A stretch of 55,303 nucleotides of DNA from a virus. Positions 53,932 through 55,303 of this stretch are shown here, piece after piece. The notes beneath the pieces were generated by a model that searched no databases, was not told the DNA's origin, and saw only the letters and a list, made by a program, of their open reading frames with translations. Both the position numbers and the translations under genes were made by a program. The stretch's first letter is position 1; every line of letters starts with the position of its first letter. The DNA lies in the IMG/VR virus record IMGVR_UViG_3300006026_000017, positions 1 to 55,303 of that record. One strand, written 5' to 3'.

Positions 53932-54668
53932 TGGGATTTAGGAATTATATTTGGGATGAAGAATTTAATTTAAATGTTTCTCGTGGTAAGACACGAGGAG
54001 CATCACAAATCCACAAGTTCGGTGCAACTCCATCTCAATCAACAAACACAACTGCAACGGTATGGGATAAAGAGGATACTCTCTATCCATGGAGTGCATT
54101 TGATACTGCTGGTGTTCTTGTAGCAGCACAAGTCGGTGCCGATGACAACGGTAAGGTTGTTACCATCCAAGGTCTTGATGAAAACTTTGAGTTGACATCA
54201 GAGACATTTACATTGTCTAGTGCTGGTACTGTCACAGGAACTCAGACATTTAAAAGAGTGTATCGTGGATTTATTTCCAGTGGTTCTGATAATGTCGGAC
54301 AACTTAACTTCAGTAGAGGCGGAACACAAGTTCTGAGAATTCTTGCTGGTGCAGGACAAACTCTAATGGCAATTTACACTGTTCCTGCTGGGTATACTGG
54401 TTATTTGTATCATGGTAACTCAAGTGCCGAAGGAAATGCTCATGGGACTGGTTTCATGTATGCCAGGTATAATTCCGTCGCAACAGCATTCAGAGTTGCT
54501 CATACATTTGAAGTAAATGGTAATGGTGGTCCTTATGATTATAAGTTTTCATTCCCACAGGAACTTCCAGAAAAAACAGATATTGATGTTCGTATAACTA
54601 CTGGTACTTCAAACAACGGTAGATTTACTGCCTCTTATGACATTTTACTAATTAAAAACGAGTTGTAA
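53931..54668 (+). CDS. Virion structural protein, beta-sandwich type (245 aa)
   Basis: The start MGFRNYIWDEEFNLNVSRGK, then TTATVWDKEDTLYPWSAFDT, GKVVTIQGLDENFELTSETF, SAGTVTGTQTFKRVYRGFIS, and TLMAIYTVPAGYTGYLYHGN. The pattern of long strands with VTIQGLD and TFKRVYR resembles phage head or neck decoration proteins found in several marine phages. It shares a base with the previous stop and precedes gp17 by 14 bases. A capsid or neck role is inferred from position between gp16 and gp17. Confidence 0.7.
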   Translation: MGFRNYIWDEEFNLNVSRGKTRGASQIHKFGATPSQSTNTTATVWDKEDTLYPWSAFDTAGVLVAAQVGADDNGKVVTIQGLDENFELTSETFTLSSAGTVTGTQTFKRVYRGFISSGSDNVGQLNFSRGGTQVLRILAGAGQTLMAIYTVPAGYTGYLYHGNSSAEGNAHGTGFMYARYNSVATAFRVAHTFEVNGNGGPYDYKFSFPQELPEKTDIDVRITTGTSNNGRFTASYDILLIKNEL

Positions 54669-54682
54669 AAAGGAGTTTCGTT

Positions 54683-55303
54683 ATGAGTGAAGTATATCTT
54701 GGTAATCCAAATCTAAAAAAAGCAAATACACCGATAGAGTTTACAGAGGAACAAATTATTGAGTTCCTCAAATGTAAGGAAGATCCCGTATATTTTGCCA
54801 ATAACTACATTAAGATTGTTTCTCTTGATGAAGGTTTAACCCAGTTCCATCCATACCATTTTCAGGAAAAGTTAATTCATAATTTTCATAATAACAGATT
54901 TAATATCTGTAAGATGCCTCGTCAGACTGGTAAATCTACTACAGTTGTATCTTATCTTTTGCATTATGCGGTCTTTAACGACAGTGTGAACATTGGTATT
55001 CTAGCAAACAAGGCGGCAACCGCAAGAGAACTTCTCAGTAGATTACAAACTGCATATGAGAATTTGCCACGATGGATGCAACAAGGTATCATATCATGGA
55101 ACAAAGGTAGTCTGGAGTTAGAAAATGGCAGTAAGATATTGGCAGCTTCTACGTCTGCAAGTGCTGTCCGAGGTATGTCATTTAACATCCTCTTTCTCGA
55201 CGAGTTCGCGTTCGTCCCGAATCATGTTGCTGACTCGTTCTTTGCATCTGTTTATCCTACTATTACTTCTGGTAAAAACACCAAAGTAATTATCGTATCA
55301 ACC
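54683..55303 (+). CDS. gp17: Terminase large subunit gp17 (partial, N-terminal ATPase)
   Basis: The first 207 residues are present; the window ends in frame. KEDPVYFANNYIKIVSLDEG is a gp17 start. Walker A is R80-QTGKST (KMPRQTGKST; T4: SRQLGKTT). Walker B is ILFLDEFAF (169-177). The motor strand (ILANKAATARELLSRLQTAY) follows the T4 pattern. gp17 uses ATP to package DNA and its C-terminal nuclease, missing here, cuts the concatemer. A strong Shine-Dalgarno (aaaaaggag) precedes the ATG. No intron or inserted gene is seen in the visible part. Confidence 0.96.
   Translation, partial: MSEVYLGNPNLKKANTPIEFTEEQIIEFLKCKEDPVYFANNYIKIVSLDEGLTQFHPYHFQEKLIHNFHNNRFNICKMPRQTGKSTTVVSYLLHYAVFNDSVNIGILANKAATARELLSRLQTAYENLPRWMQQGIISWNKGSLELENGSKILAASTSASAVRGMSFNILFLDEFAFVPNHVADSFFASVYPTITSGKNTKVIIVST

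Noticed and set aside
1-55303. tRNA genes and CRISPR arrays
   Set aside because: No cloverleaf with a TTC-containing T-arm was spotted in the intergenic spacers, and no array of regular direct repeats with unique spacers. The ACGAGAT iterons are too short and too irregular for CRISPR. A tRNAscan-SE run would be decisive.

Overview
The window reads as part of the genome of a T4-like marine cyanophage (a contractile-tailed myovirus of Synechococcus or Prochlorococcus). Three things support this: the virion gene order gp25-gp6-giant baseplate protein-gp8-DUF4815 fibre-gp13-gp14-gp15-gp16-gp17 over bases 23951-55303; a phage CP12 gene (4010-4237), a Calvin-cycle inhibitor typical of cyanophage auxiliary metabolism; and TATAAATA/CTAAATA late-promoter-like boxes in front of virion genes. 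All genes I accept are on the + strand. Product names rest on recognition of motifs and family signatures by eye; no database search was run.

Layout. (1) 1-9453: a dense array of small, mostly unknown genes joined by ATGA/TAATG overlaps. It includes a glutaredoxin-like protein, a histone-tail-like basic protein, CP12, a SprT-like metallopeptidase, two paralogous small membrane proteins and a diverged paralogue pair (4269-4937 and 5083-5511). Several genes here are too short for ordinary ORF calling. (2) 9453-16817: a modification-like cluster of four predicted Fe(II)/2-oxoglutarate oxygenases, two zinc-ribbon paralogues and a flavin-dependent tryptophan-halogenase homologue, built around an 867-residue Gly/Trp/Tyr/Pro-rich fibre protein. 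(3) 16818-17540: a palindrome- and iteron-rich region (heptamer ACGAGAT, palindrome TCTCGACGAGA) with a consensus sigma70 promoter and an extremely Tyr/Asp/Glu-rich small ORF. (4) 17540-21523: early-type small genes separated by repeated hairpin-promoter cassettes, a ligase/nucleotidyltransferase-like gene, then a GC-rich island closed by a strong terminator. (5) 21662-23948: an AbrB-like small gene, a GT-A glycosyltransferase-like gene and conserved phage genes. (6) 23951-55303: the late virion module, with giant proteins of 4133 and 2354 residues, ending inside the large terminase gene.

How it may work together. The early and middle genes would redirect host metabolism (CP12) and nucleotide or redox chemistry. 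The late module builds baseplate, fibres, neck and the packaging motor. The oxygenase/halogenase block lies next to a fibre rich in the residues such enzymes modify, so a virion-tailoring or surface-modification role is a reasonable but unproven hypothesis. The ACGAGAT/TCTCGACGAGA region and the repeated intergenic cassettes are the strongest unexplained regulatory signals. A G-x-GY-type repeat shared by gp8, gp14 and both giant proteins suggests a spreading display module in the virion.
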